Shown here one piece after another: positions 1 through 12,870 of a DNA stretch of 64,000 bases. The position numbers were made by a program, and so were the translations under genes. The notes beneath the pieces were generated by a model. It saw only the letters and a list, made by a program, of their open reading frames with translations, did not search any database and was not told the origin of the DNA. Source of the DNA: Nilaparvata lugens (taxonomy: Eukaryota; Arthropoda; Insecta; Hemiptera; Delphacidae); contig NC_052510.1 of the NCBI RefSeq assembly GCF_014356525.2, forward strand, positions 12,944,778 to 13,008,777, written 5' to 3'. Positions within the stretch are counted from its first letter, which is position 1. Every line of letters begins with the position of its first letter.

Positions 1-867
1 ACCTTTTGGAGTTTTGAATGTTTTATTTTTTGTTGTCGTTGAAGATAGTAGCATATAACATTATTATTATAATATGCAATAACATATTTATCCACGCTCT
101 GTATTGGTATCAATATGTAGTGTACTATGTAGTAGTATTTGTGCAATGTATTAATCAAACCAAAATCCTTTTCATCGCCTGTATAAAGTATACCTGTACG
201 CTTGTATATATGTATACTAAATCGATCGACAAAATACAATCGATAATTTGACGAGTCACTCAATTTGAATAGTTCAGTATATCGCAACTCTAAGATCAAA
301 CTTCGCCACAGTACTTAGGCTGTATGATGTGTCTTTAATGAGATACTTATACGAGCATGACTGAGATACTTTATCAATAGCATGACTATTCATGTGTCAG
401 TAATGACACTTTATGAACATGACTGACAGTTGATGATGACTTAGTATCGCGTCTGTTGACAGGATTGGAGAGTTATTGCGCATGAGTCTCATGGCCATGA
501 CCTAGGTTTCACAACGGGTGGTCTCCGAGTTGGGTCGATCATTTATGTCGCCTGAGAGTTTAATCTTCTGAGATGATTTCGGTGAGAGGCTATCGAATTT
601 ATTATGGGTCAAGTTTTTTCAATTTATAGGGTTGGTTTCTTCATGAGGGTTGTTATTTATAGGGTATGCTTAATTGGATAACCCTTCACAAATCACAAAA
701 AAGTGTACAGTAAGCTGTTCCCAGTATACAAGTATTCATTCAATTGTTTTTTAGTAAAGAAAATAATCTGAATAAAATAATATGATAATCTGCAAAATCA
801 TTTCTTTAATATATGAATATTTCCTATTTTAGTGATAATAACGTGAAATATCTCTCATATGTTTGGT
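1..867. other. No gene recognised
   Basis: AT-rich. The short open frame at 18-251 is rich in Tyr/Ile and lacks any recognisable feature. A run of ATGACTGA/CATGACT words occurs at 355-430. Confidence 0.5.
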
Positions 868-1080
868 TTCAAAGCATCTAAATTCAAAAATCTACGTTGT
901 GAAAATAATTAAAGACTGAAAATATTGTGAAGTGGACAACTACAAGACTTTACCTATTTCGGACTATGTGTAACCTTATCTAAATTTGGGAGAGGAATAG
1001 CACAAGGCTACCTTATTTTTTCTCTCCCTATCATTTTGATGATGTACTCATTTTATCAATTAATAAGGGATAAAGAAATA
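868..1080 (+). repeat. Interspersed repeat, copy 1
   Basis: GTGAAAATAATTAAAGACTG, GTGAAGTGGACAACTACAAG, TAACCTTATCTAAATTTGGG and GAGGAATAGC recur in the same order at 24485-24690. Class unknown; possibly the 3' part of a retroposon. Confidence 0.65.
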
Positions 1081-1169
1081 GTCTGAGCTAGTTAACTGAA
1101 CTAGTCTGAGTGATATCATTGGACTTTAACACTTTAAAGTTAGATCTTAGCAATTGAAACGTTAATCTG

Positions 1170-1652
1170 GAGAGAAAAGTTAAATAAAACAGAATATTAT
1201 CAAAGAAACCTTCTGAGAGTTTTCTTGGAGGCTTTTCATTTTGAAGGAGAATTATTAATTGTTTATTTTTTATTACTTGAGACCAGAGAGACAGAGTTGG
1301 AAATGATAGTTATTGTGCGTAACGGTTCCAGATGAATGAAAAATTCATGAATGAAGTTCATTGAACATGATCAAAACCTTCATTGGTTGTGGCTTGTGGC
1401 TCAGAGAAGACTGCGATTTTCTTTTTTCCTTGTGGTTGTGGTTTAATCAAAGTGATCTCTCATTTTAAATTCATTAAAAAAGTGCTTGTATTATATCTGG
1501 AACCGTTACGCACAATAATTCTAAAATTTTCAACTCCGTCCTGCTGGTCTCAAGTAATATACAATCCATAATTATTCTTCTTCAAGATGAAAAGCTTCCA
1601 AGGAAACTCTCAAGAGTTTGACATTATTCTGTTTTATTCAACACTTCTCTAA
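1170..1652. repeat. Imperfect foldback, about 480 bp
   Basis: TGCGTAACGGTTCCAGAT (1317) is inverted as TCTGGAACCGTTACGCA (1496). TTACTTGAGACCAG, GAGAGTTTTCTTGGAGGCTTT and AAATAAAACAGAATA also have inverse partners on the right. Likely an old MITE. Confidence 0.6.
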
Positions 1653-1795
1653 AAAAAAATATTTTTCTGGAAGAACAATTTTTTCACGGTATTAATGAAT
1701 ATCCAAGAGCAGATATCATATTGTTATTCCAACAGCTCATATTTAAACTTCCCCAACTTATAAATGAAAGTTTGTTTTGCATTTTCAAACTGTAA

Positions 1796-2020
1796 TCTAT
1801 CTATTATATAATAAGGGAAAGAAGCGGCTTATACACGTTCGGGATGGGAAATTCACGAATGACGCATCATCACGTCTGAACTTCAGGACTGGTTAACTTG
1901 AAATTCTGCTTATAGATTCTCAATTTACTGAGGATAGTTATAGGCCTATTTTAAATTCTTCAAGATTTCAGTAGGTCAAGTTTTCAATCTGACCCTTGCG
2001 GAGCACGGGTTACCTGCTAG
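1796..2020 (+). mobile_element. Non-autonomous Helitron, 225 bp
   Basis: Begins TC after an A (TCTATCTATTATATAATAAG) and ends in a GC-rich hairpin CCCTTGCGGAGCACGGG followed seven bases later by CTAG|T, which is the canonical Helitron 3' structure (hairpin, CTRR, insertion before T). No coding capacity. A second copy lies at 40011. Confidence 0.8.
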
Positions 2021-2116
2021 TCATTAATAAATTGGTATTCCATTTGCACAAATGTATTAATAAATAATAAATAAAAATTTATTTCCATGATAAATCAGCA
2101 TAATATGCTATTTGAA

Positions 2117-2290
2117 GCAATAACATGGAATCTTGTGAAATGAAACGAAATCAGCCAATCTATTATGTTTCTATGTTCTATGAACTATGTTCTTGAATAC
2201 ATTCCTGAAAAAGGTTTAAAGCAATAACATAGAATCTAGTGAAATGGAACGAAATCTGCCCATGTTAAACTATGTCCTGGAATATTTTCC
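2117..2290 (+). repeat. 104-bp tandem duplication
   Basis: GCAATAACATGGAATCTTGT at 2117 recurs as GCAATAACATAGAATCTAGT at 2221, with matching ACTATGTyCTkGAATA and TTCCTGA ends. Confidence 0.7.
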
Positions 2291-3800
2291 TGATAATTAT
2301 TTAGCTAACTCAATCATTAAAGAATCAGCATAGTACGAAACAAGAAACATACCAATTCCGAAACTTCTCTTCTTCCTGATTCTAATACAAGAAACTTCCA
2401 ATTGTAGTAATCCAAGAGTATGATGAGATCATTGTTGAACAAATGTGATATCTCGTTCGTTCGCCTAATCTTCCCTCAACTGTTGATGATAAATCACGTT
2501 ACATTCTACACCAAACACCTCACTGTACGTCCTTGAAATCGCCAGCCCAAATCTACAGTACTCACAAGGACACTTCAACATGTCAAAACAAGGACACCCT
2601 AACAAAAAGCCGCCAATGCGCATGCTCTCTGATTCTACCAAACTCTTCGCAAAACATTATTCCCGTTTCACTCGACTGACTATTCAGCCAGTACACTTTT
2701 CATCATTATTTCTCTCCTGCACAAGTCTGAAAAGGATGCGCGTGCTATAATACACGGTCCATTACAAATGCTGTTAACCTATTGTTAGAAGAAAACTGCA
2801 TTGAAGTCTCAGACTCGTCGTGAATGTCGATGGAAGGTCGTGCCAGTATAAGTGACTAGTATATAATATATAAAGAGAATATAGATATAGTACACGAGTT
2901 GTCCTTGTTCGTGTGGAAAGTCGGGTCGTCGCATTTCACTAAAATATAGATGTATATTTTGACGAAACGGTCATCCATTGTCTGACCACAAGGTCTATGT
3001 CGTTAGAACGTATCATTTAAAAATCGTTTTCAGTTGAATGTTTCGAGGAATACATAGCGGAACCTTGATGATACACAGGTCAAATGTTGGACAGTTATAA
3101 TTGTTGTACCTGTACTCTGTCTCTAATCGGGGCTGTGAGACTAAATAGACTAGACTGTTGATATGTGATAATTTGTATGAATAGATTATGGCTTGGATTG
3201 AATCGAGACCAAAAAGACGTGAGAAAATGAAGGAGGATATGATACTCTACATTTTAGACACATTTTGTTCTTGTTGAAATTGATATGAACCTTCATTTAG
3301 TTTTATTCTCCACTTTCTAGTCCAATCTTGAATTTTATTGATGGATCTTATATTGTGCTGGTTTTATAAAGTGGTGCTTCTTTGATCTGGAATTTTGATT
3401 GATTCTACTCATTGGAAAGAGGATAGCATTAATAAAGTTATTAGACTTGAAATGGCGTAGTCTATTCAATACTGGATACCCAGCTATACTCTGTAACTAA
3501 CATCTAGGGAAAAGATAGGCCTATACTATTACATTCATATCATACATTGTCATTTGTGATAAAGAATCAATCAATCAATATCATATTAGATAGAATATTG
3601 GCCTGAAATTCATTGCGATGAAATTACATGTATATTCTATGTACACAGAAATTTTCTACTGTCAAATCCAGGGTTTGAAAAATCATTAAAATTAGGAATG
3701 GTGATTATACTTGTATTATATTAAGTTGAAGAGAGATGAGGTTTGAATCATACGATTAAAATTGTCTTAACCATCTTTTTATTAAAAATCGATAAAATAG
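2291..3800. other. No gene recognised
   Basis: AT-rich sequence. A CATTGTCATTTGTGATAAAG plus (ATCA)n tail at 3545 matches 34055 and may be a SINE end. Confidence 0.5.
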
Positions 3801-4766
3801 TTAGGCTAGCTTCACACGCATTCGGTTTCATTCGGTTCGGTTCGTTACCGAAAACGAATGAGGCTTTCATACATGTTAGGTTTTAATTCGTACGATTCTA
3901 ATTAAGTATTTTCTTCTCAAACACAGCTGTGTTTGGATTTTCACAGTTCATGCTGGTATATTTAAATATAACAGCACTGGTGTTAAATTGTAAGATGTTA
4001 TTTCTTGAACAACAAAATTTTAAAGTTGATTAAAAATTGTGAATTATTTGAATAGTTTCTTTTTGATTAGTCTATGTTAATTTTGGATGTTCAAGATATT
4101 ATTTTTTTAAATTGAAAATTTGTTCCTTGTTTTGACACATGGTATATAAACTCCATCTCTTCTCTCCAGTGATGATTTCATGTAAATGATTCGTGGAAAA
4201 TAAAAATAAATAAAAAATTCTCCCTGAGTTTTAATTTATATCTTTCATATTTTTTTAGCAAACTATTCATTGAGAAAAAAATGTTCCTGTGAACTAACAG
4301 AAATGAATTGACCATATGATTTTGACTTGGAAAATTTTGAAACAGATCTGATAATCACGATATCAGGTTAAAATAAAAACAAAAAGGCAAGCGTGTGTAA
4401 AAGACTTTGTTTTTTCCTGTTTCCCTAGCAACGAATCGAATATGATGGAACCTATTCGTTTCGAGGGGGCGTTCGGTGCTATGCGGCTGCTATTCGGTAC
4501 CGAATTCGAACCGTATCATTGTTTCACACTTATCGGAATTTGCCGAAAACGAACCGAAAGCGAAACAAACCGAACCGAACCGAAAGTGTCTGAAAGTAGC
4601 CTCTTGCTAGCAACGAATTCAAACCTGATGGAATTTATTAGAGTCAAGTGAGCGTTCGGTTCTATGCGGTTTCTATTCGGTACCGAATTCAAACTGAGTT
4701 ATCATTTCATACTTATCGGAATTTGCCAAAAACGAAACGAACCGAATGAGTGTGAAACTAGCCTTA
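3801..4766. mobile_element. PIF/Harbinger-like MITE with TTA duplication, 966 bp
   Basis: Ends TTA|GGCTAGCTTCACACGCATTC and GAATGAGTGTGAAACTAGCC|TTA. A 3-bp TTA duplication fits PIF/Harbinger. CGGTTCGGTTCG motifs abound at both ends. A 182-bp unit (about 4428-4609 and 4610-4766) is tandemly duplicated at the right side. No transposase frame; the 69-codon frame at 4442 is incidental. Confidence 0.7.
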
Positions 4767-4885
4767 CGGTTGTTACTCCATTATCAACCTCTGGTTAACT
4801 GAAAGCTAACAATGGGAAGCAGATAACTGTGACTGAAGATGATCGGTAGTTAGTGAACCTTTCAAGATTATGCCTTTGGCTCACA

Positions 4886-4935
4886 CTAGTCATGCCTACA
4901 GTAACACTATATTACTGTAATATAGTTACTGTAGT
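4886..4935. repeat. Short near-perfect palindrome
   Basis: CAGTAACACTATATTAC pairs with TGTAATATAGTTACTG, preceded and followed by direct repeats of CATGCC.ACAGTA. Confidence 0.6.
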
Positions 4936-5504
4936 CATGCCCACAGTAGTTGAAGCATTCAAACCATGAGTTTACATGACTCTCTAAAATGTTGTTTAAA
5001 TTCGTCTCATGGCTGAAGTTTGAATGATCCGCCAACAGTGGGCGTGTCTTGTCTCGACCAATGGCCTACTCCAACCTTGATAGGTCAATCAACTACCAGT
5101 CATATTGCGATTTGGCCTCATATCTTGAGTTTGAAGTTGAGGTTGAGATTCTTTTGCTCAAAGTTTGAGATTTCTGTTTTCTAGAAACTGATGAAGATGA
5201 TGGTGAAACAAATAATGAAGTGTCACAAAACATTTTACAAGTTTCTACACTCAAGAAGATTCATTATATTATATTATTACAGCAGCTTTTTGAAAAATGT
5301 AGTTCTCGTACTCTTATCCAATCATGTATGAAATTCATCCAATGCTTTTAGACAAGTCTATAAAATTTTATGATCTGGCATTCCATTATTAATATGCTAT
5401 TTGATACACCTATGAATTATATTTCGATACAGCTATTCTCTATTTAACATCAAGTTGTATCTTTCTAATTTTCATTCACTCATAAGTCATATCCTTCCAT
5501 CTTC

Positions 5505-5506
5505 CA

Positions 5507-5596
<90 letters not shown>
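5505..5596 (+). repeat. (CT)n microsatellite
   Basis: About 90 bp of CT dinucleotides with two CC interruptions, inside the first polypyrimidine domain. Confidence 0.95.
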
Positions 5597-5598
<2 letters not shown>

Positions 5599-6636
5599 AT
5601 TAATCGTGAATCGAATAAATGTTATCTCTCCATTCATCCTCCAAACTATGCTTCAAAGCATAATACAATTATGTTAAGTTATCTGCCTTCCCTCCAAGTT
5701 CAAGCGATAATTTCATGCTATTAGGTACGCCTGAAAAACTTATCTTATATTTTATTATGCATCTTGTTTGATTCGGTGCATTGTTTTCTCCATATTGCAT
5801 CGTTCTTACTTTCACTGACTCAACCTTAACATTCCTCTTATTACTCTTCTAGTGATTCCTCATATCTTTCACTTTTCTAGTTGTTTTACTTTTTCTCATT
5901 TATTCCTCTCATATAATTCTGTGTCTAATAAACGCTATCGCTCTTAAGGCCCAAAAACTGGAAACTCATCCATTCTACAGGCTCAAAGCACAGATTTAAG
6001 CCTACGTTTATTTAGTGTGTGCTTAAAGTTAGAGCTGTAATTAAGGATAATAAAGATTTTTATTCAGTATATGCTTGAAGTTAGAGCTGTAAAAGAACAA
6101 TTCCACTCGACTATTTATAGCTACTATGAATATTATGCTCAGTTATGCCTAGGAAAGTTGAACTTTAGTTATGTCTATAAATGTTGATGTTTAGTATGCA
6201 TCTTATTCAGCTTCAGTACATTCTTTTTTTATTCAAGATTTTGAATCAGATTGATATATCTACCCTTTCACTTTCTCTTCATATATGCATTGTCTATGTC
6301 GGATTCTCTCTTCTTTCACTTGCGAATCGTCAATAATTTTCTCAACTTCTCGCGTTTCTCATCTCGCAATTTTCATTTCTCTCTTTTTCATCTCGTTTTT
6401 CTTCTCTCTCTCTGGAATGATATCATATAACACATCATCAGCTTCCCTATTTCAATTGAAGCAATCTATTCTTTTCCTCACTCCGACCATCCTTCTCTAA
6501 CGTTTTTCCTTAGCCTTATCAATTTCCTTACTCTTTTTTCTGTCCTATCCACTTTTTTCCTACATGTATAGTTCATATCTTCTCATATCCATCCTTTCTC
6601 TCCTATCTTTATCTCGATTTTTCCAGTTTCATTTGA

Positions 6637-6795
6637 AGAAGTCCAGTTTTTTATCCATTCTTTCTCTATCTTACTTACTGTTTCCTTTTACTCTTGTTCA
6701 TCTTCAAATGAAACAGAGGCGAATTAAAGATGAACAAGAGTAAAAGGAAACAAGTAAATAAGACAGAGAAAGAATGGATAGAAAACTGGACTTCT
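6637..6795. repeat. Long hairpin, about 68-bp arms
   Basis: AGAAGTCCAGTTTTTTATCC through ACTCTTGTTCATCTT is inverted at 6726-6795 (AAGATGAACAAGAGTAAAAG through GGACTTCT) around a 21-bp loop. Arms match about 95%. Confidence 0.85.
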
Positions 6796-8920
6796 TATGA
6801 ACTTATGAATTTAATGATGAATGATGGATTGATAATTTCATTTCATTTTTCCTCTGTTTCGCCTCTTTCATCATAAGTTCATCTTTCCTTCCACTTATTC
6901 ATCTACAATTTACTTTTAATTTCTTTTTGTTCTCTCTTTTCTCAAGTTTGTCTTGTACTTTTCCATTCCGACTGGAGAATTCAGTTCGTTCATTCACATT
7001 GCTTGTACGCAAACAAATTTTGTTCACTTTGTACGCAAACAAATTCCGTTCACTTTATTGTAAAGCTTTACTCCACTCTTTCATCTATCCTTTTACTTTT
7101 CACATCTTCTTTATTATTTCCTCTTTCTCTGTCTTACATCTCCTACATTCTTCCCTTTTCGTCTGTCTTCCATCTCAATCTTAACATAATTTTCTACTCT
7201 TTCATCCTCCATCCTTTTCCCTTTCTCTATACTCTCTCATTTTTCAGTTTCGACTGGAGAAGTCCACTTGCTCTCAGTTCTCCATTTCTTCTTGAAGGCG
7301 ATCCACCCAACTTTCAAAGCTTTCTCGCGAAAACCGGTCTGGTAGAGCACGCTCATAATAATGAGCAATTATTGATGCATACTATTTGTTTTCTCACTTA
7401 TGATCCGTCGTCAAATTTGATAGCGTAGCGTGTATCCAATACCATGAAACCAGTATGGATTGTTTTACGAGTTGCCGATTCCAGTATAGATAGCTTTACG
7501 ACGTGTTGAATGCGATTTATCAGAAACTTAAGGGTTTGTAAGATTCCTGTATCACTAGCTAAACGTTATAACTATAATCGCGTTGTATCAGACATTATTT
7601 ATGGAAGTATCAATAATTATAATTTATTGCCTACTAGAGTTTAGTGTCAACATATAAAGATTTACGATTATATTATGAACTCCTATTGTGAAGCATAAAC
7701 TTTTGCTCACCTTTAGTTGTATTGTTCTTCTTTGATAGTTGAAAACTTTGACCTTTGTTTATGTTTCGTTTATAGTTGAGCATGTAACCTTTTGACTATT
7801 TCTGGATTACTCCTATTTTGATTGTGAAACTTGGGTGTTTTATGTAATAGATTATTACTCTCAACTATTTGAGAGTAAGTAAAACATTGAATCGAAAGCT
7901 GTATCCAAAGACTTGGATCTCTCGGATTTCTTGCGCTATCCATATTACATCAATGTCTACATATTTTTTTCAATATTCTTGGAGGAATATTGCACAACAT
8001 ACTTCTCGTTTCTTTCTTTCATTTATCATCTGTTTTACTTTCTATGCAGGAGTGTAGTTGAGATATTCGTGGATATCCAACGTTAGTTCTGTCTACTAAC
8101 TTTGGAGGATATCTAGGTCTGTATCGGATAGAACTTGAAATTCTCACAAACACTTACTATAGATATATCGATTACTTGAATGAATGAAAGTTTATTTCTC
8201 CTGTTTTCTCCTATTCCTCTTGTTATTCATTGAATCATTTTATCATTGTATCTTTCGATAGTTCAAATACTAGGCCTATCTTCCGAAATCAAGGAAGAGA
8301 ATATTCTATTTTTCCAATATATTCATCACTTGTGATTCAATCCAATAATTAATTGTCAAACAAGGAATTTAAATTTTACTGTCTGTAATTAGTTTTATTT
8401 TATGTCAATTTCAAACTGTGTACTTGTAAATTACAAACAAGTACTTTACTAAGAATTATTAACTTTTTCAAGAAATATTTAACTTTTAGTTTCTCTTTTA
8501 CTAGTGAATGGATGGTATTCTGTATTCCTTCTCCAAACCAAAACTATGTTCATTCTTCAAATTCCTTGCTAACCAAACCGCGATGATCTCACGAACCACT
8601 GACGAAATGCAACCAGCCCACCTTGCTCGCTCAAAGATTATTTCATAACCAATTACCAATAAACCGCGTTTTGCGGTAAAAAATATTGATTTTCATCCTG
8701 TAGCGGATGTAGACCAAGTTGGTAGTGTGGTGTGCTCCAATCGAACGCTGAATATTATTCAGAATTTTTTTCCGTTGCTCTCATAAACTTGTGGAACAGC
8801 TTTCGTCGAAAAACTAGTTGGTGCTGTTTTGTAAAATTGCTTTGGCGAAATGTAGAGCGGTGTCTCTGAGTCTCGTGCCAACAGACCGAGATTCCAATGA
8901 AGGTCCTCTCTTTAACTCTC

Positions 8921-8970
8921 CCCCCCCCCGAACCCTCCTCAGGACCCCCCTCTTCTAGGGGGGGGTTCTA
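8921..8970. repeat. Poly-C/poly-G hairpin
   Basis: CTCCCCCCCCCCG is followed within 45 bp by GGGGGGG. It can fold into a hairpin or G-quadruplex on the minus strand. The equivalent in the second duplication copy is at 10515-10570. Confidence 0.6.
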
Positions 8971-9335
8971 TCGCTACTTTGTCTAACTTCATCTTCTTTT
9001 CTGTGTCGAACTCAATTCGAATACCGTTATATGGTCGTCGATGGAGCTGTATGATAAACGCGGTCTAAAATTTAAATTCCTTCGACTGACGTTTGTTGAA
9101 GATACGTGTTTACTCAAGGAATGGCAGGTTGAAGAGTATAAAAGGAAAGGCTTGTTGGAAACAGGTAGAATACTTGTGGAATAGTTGCCTGCTTCGATCT
9201 TGTAGGTGAAATTGGAGTTTCACAATTATTGGGTCTTGGGTGGATCTATAAAATGAAAAAATTGGAAAGTGATGTTCCTCCCAGAAAATGAATAAATATT
9301 AGTGTATAAATAGTGAGAATTTGTTAAAACATCAA

Positions 9336-9544
9336 TTAAAGGTAGACGCACACAGATCGTCATCGGACGACGGCACGCATCGGACGGATCGGATTATTAG
9401 ATTTGATGCATTGTTTTCAATTGGAGTGCGCATACCTATCCGCATCCGTATAGGTATGCGCACTCCAATTGAAAACAATGTATCAAATCTAATCGTCCGA
9501 TGCGTGCCGTCCGTCCGATGACGATCTGTGTGCGCCTACCTTAA
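9336..9544. mobile_element. Palindromic MITE in duplication copy A
   Basis: Arms of about 100 bp: GGTAGACGCACACAGATCGT...ATCGGACG...CAATTGGAGTGCGCATACCT and the inverse, with a 7-9 nt loop (CCGCATCCG). Flanked by TTAA-like ends. A near-perfect stem-loop without coding capacity. Confidence 0.85.
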
Positions 9545-10939
9545 AACTTCAGCTAGATTAGGCGGCTTCTTGTAAAATCTATTTTAAAGATTCTTGTAAT
9601 TCTTTCTCTCATTTATCATGCTATCTGTTTTACTTTCTATGCTCTTTCTACTCATGGATATCCAACGTTAGTTCTGTCTACTAACTTTGGAGGATATCTA
9701 GGTCTGTATTGGATAGAACTTGAAATACTCACAAGAACTTACTATAGATACATCGATTACTTGAATGAATGAAAGTTTATTTCTCCTGTTTTCTCCTACT
9801 ATTCCTCTTGTTATTCATTGAATCATTTTTTAATTGTATCTTTCGATAGTTCAAATACTAGGCCTATCTTCCGAAATCAATGAAGAGAATATTCTATTTT
9901 TTTCCAAATATTCTTCAATTCCAATTCAATCAAATAATTTTCAAACAAGGAACTTTAATTATACGAATACTATCTATAATTAGTTTTATTTTATGTTAAT
10001 TTAAAAATGTTAACTTGTAAATTACAAAGAAATACTTTACTAAGAATTATTAATTTTTTCAAGAAATATTTAACTTTTATTTTCTCTTATACTACTGTAG
10101 TAAATGGATGGTATCCTGCACTCCTTCTCCAAACCAAAACTATGTTCATTCTTCAAATTCCTTGCTAACCAAACCGCGATGATCTCACGAACCACTGACG
10201 AAATGCAACCAGCCCACCTTGCTCGCTCAAAGATTATTTCATAACCAATTACCAATAAACCGCGTTTTGCGGTAAAAAATATTGATTTTCATCCTGTAGC
10301 GGATGTAGACCAAGTTGGTTGTGTGGTGTGCTCCAATCGAACGCTGAATATTATTCAGAATTTTTTGCCGTTGCTCTCATAAACTTGTGGAACAGCTTTC
10401 GTCGAAAAACTAGTTGGTGCTGTTTTGTAAAATTGCTTTGGCGAAATGTAGAGCGGTGTCTCTGAGTCTCGTGCCAACAGACCGAGATTCCAATGAAGGT
10501 CCTCTCTTTAACTCTCCCCCCCCCCGAACCCTCCTCAGGACCCCCTCAACCCCCCTCTAGGGGGGGGGGTTCTATCGCTACTTTGTCTAACTTCATCTTC
10601 TTTTCTGTGTCGAACTCAATTCGAATACCGTTATATGGTCGTCGATGGAGCTGTATGATAAACGCGGTCTAAAATTTAAATTCCTTCGACTGACGTTTGT
10701 TGAAGATAGGTGTTTACTCAAGGAATGGCAGGTTGAAGAGTATATAAGGGAAGGCGTGTTGGAAACAAGTAAAATACTTGTTGAATAGTTGCCTGCTTCG
10801 ATCTTGTAGGTGAAATTGGAGTTTCACAATTATTGGGTCTTGGGTGGATCTATAAAATGAAAAAATTGGAAAGTGATGTTCCTCCCAGAAAATGAATAAA
10901 TATTAGTGTATAAATAGTGAGAATTTGTTAAAACAGCGA

Positions 10940-11148
10940 TTAAAGGTAGACGCACACAGATCGTCATCGGACGACGGCACGCATCGGACGGATCGGATTA
11001 TTAGATTTGATGCATTGTTTTCAATTGGAGTGCGCATACCTATCCGCATCCGTATAGGTATGCGCACTCCAATTGAAAACAATGTATCAAATCTAATCGT
11101 CCGATGCGTGCCGTCCGTCCGATGACGATCTGTGTGCGCCTACCTTAA
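10940..11148. mobile_element. Palindromic MITE in duplication copy B
   Basis: Sequence-identical in arms and loop to the copy at 9336 apart from the very left edge. It was carried along by the tandem duplication. Confidence 0.85.
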
Positions 11149-11204
11149 AACTTCAGCTAGATTAGGCGGCTTCTTGTAAAATCTATTTTAAAGATTCTTG
11201 TAAT

Positions 11205-12870
11205 AATTTCACTCATTAAAGATTAAATTTAGTAATAATGTGATAATTCTGGACTTGGTATCGAACTATTGAGTGTGAATGAATAATGAATTGCTATCTA
11301 TTGTCACATAGGTAGAAAATATGTACCATCAATGATAGATTGTGAATCTAAAAAGTTTTTCTCCTGTGAAGTGTCACAACATTATTTCTGTTTACAGTTT
11401 GATCAGTGTTACTTTTCTTGATCCTTCAACTGAATAATACTGTACAAAATATTATAATAGCACATAATACTGTCTTGGATTAGAGAGAGATTAGACGACT
11501 ACCAGACTAAAGTGCTAGAATACTAGAGTCCTTCATCTACAAAATAGTATAATAGCACATAATAATTGGCTTGGATTAAAGAGAGATTAGACTGCTATCA
11601 AACTAGAGTACTGGAAAACTAGAGTACTGCGTTTAAAGTAGATGCCTTTAAACATCAAAGAATCATAAAATATATTATCATAAGTGTCTGGTGCAAATAT
11701 AAGATTCTCTAAAGATTGAAACTTTCTAGTTGAGTCTTTTATTGAGCTTCAGAGGTTCTATAATAGTGGGAGTGACATCAGATCCTATCCAATATGCAAA
11801 TGAACTCTCTCAAGTGTAAGTTTCCTAACAGCATGTAGGCCTATGTAACTGAAACAAATCTAGGCGTTGAAGAGTCAGGCCAGTAGGCAGTAACGAGATC
11901 GCCCTTGTGAAGGCAACACAATGCAATGCAATTACAATGGCCTTGAACTGGAATATTGTCACATGCGCTGGATCTGCAATGATCGAGCGATTGAGTCGAA
12001 GATCTATAGATCTTTCCTTACTTGATTTACAGGTCTCCACTATATTGTATTGCAGTAGATCTCAAGATCTCTACTATTGTGTATTCTATACTGTAGCTGT
12101 TCATAATTATGTTGAACACTATAATATAGTTCACGACGTTAGATCTATATAGATATCTGATATTCTATAGATGTCCATTTTCTTTATACTTTTATTGATG
12201 CAATGATACACAATTATTTTTTTAATCATTCGGTCGAGGATCAACAGGCACAGTCCAAAACTGATCCTCCCCCGAAATTTCATTCATTAAAATAGTCCTG
12301 AAAATAGGTTATGCTTACTCCACTTAATACTAATTTTCTGACCAAATACTTGAAAAGAAATTTGATCATTATTTTATTCATTCATTGATTTATTATACAA
12401 ATAAAACTGATGTTATATATAACATTGGTAGATAAAATAATAAGTTAGCCCTTGTGTATTTTTTGTCCATATTTATAGGTGATGACAGTCTAAAACAGGG
12501 TTAGAATTTCACGTGTACAATTTCTATACAATTTTAGTCAAAAAAAACATAGAAACTATAAATTTTGAATTTAGATGCTCAAATTAACAAATGAATTAGA
12601 ATATTCCACTAAATCACCACTTGTAACAATATAATAATATTGAGTTAATTAAGAACATTTGCAACCATGGAAGAAACACAAACTTCTAAACACAATTATG
12701 TTGACCATTATAGTATACTTCACCATGTTTTATATATAGATGTCTGATACTGTTCATTCATAGAACTGAGTATCTCATTCCTACATAATATATCTTATTG
12801 CAGTAAAACTACGAAACGCTGGCACTCTATACTAGGCGTTATATATTACACTGTAGTACATTCTACTAAA
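11205..12870. other. No gene recognised
   Basis: Apart from the 95-bp tandem repeat, AT-rich. The paired frames at 11825-12152 overlap on opposite strands without a domain signature. A retroposon tail motif lies at 12235. Confidence 0.5.
11442..11635 (+). repeat. 95-bp tandem duplication
   Basis: TACAAAATATTATAATAGCA at 11443 and TACAAAATAGTATAATAGCA at 11538, each followed by CTTGGATTA.AGAGAGATTAG. Confidence 0.8.

Larger units (their letters stand above)
5440..7310. repeat. Polypyrimidine domain 1
   Basis: Nearly 1.9 kb of T/C-biased + strand. Contains the (CT)n tract, a long hairpin (6637-6795) and recurring CGACTGGAGAA-type words (6965, 7250). Open frames here are low-complexity Ser/Leu/Phe strings. 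Confidence 0.75.
8011..11204 (+). repeat. 1.6 kb tandem duplication (two copies)
   Basis: Copy A spans about 8011-9600 and copy B about 9601-11204. They are nearly identical over their length, including the ATATCCAACGTTAGTTCTG start region, the AACCGCGTTTTGCGG segment, a poly-C/poly-G hairpin and an internal 209-bp palindrome. Small indels and substitutions (for example the extra CAACCCCCCTC in B) show moderate age. No gene recognised; the minus frame at 10070-10255 has no support. Confidence 0.9.

Noticed and set aside
7335..7355. tRNA A-box-like CTGGTAGAGCACG
   Set aside because: No B box or acceptor stem follows.
10070..10255. 61-codon minus frame in the tandem duplication
   Set aside because: No motif or splice context, and the region is repeat DNA.
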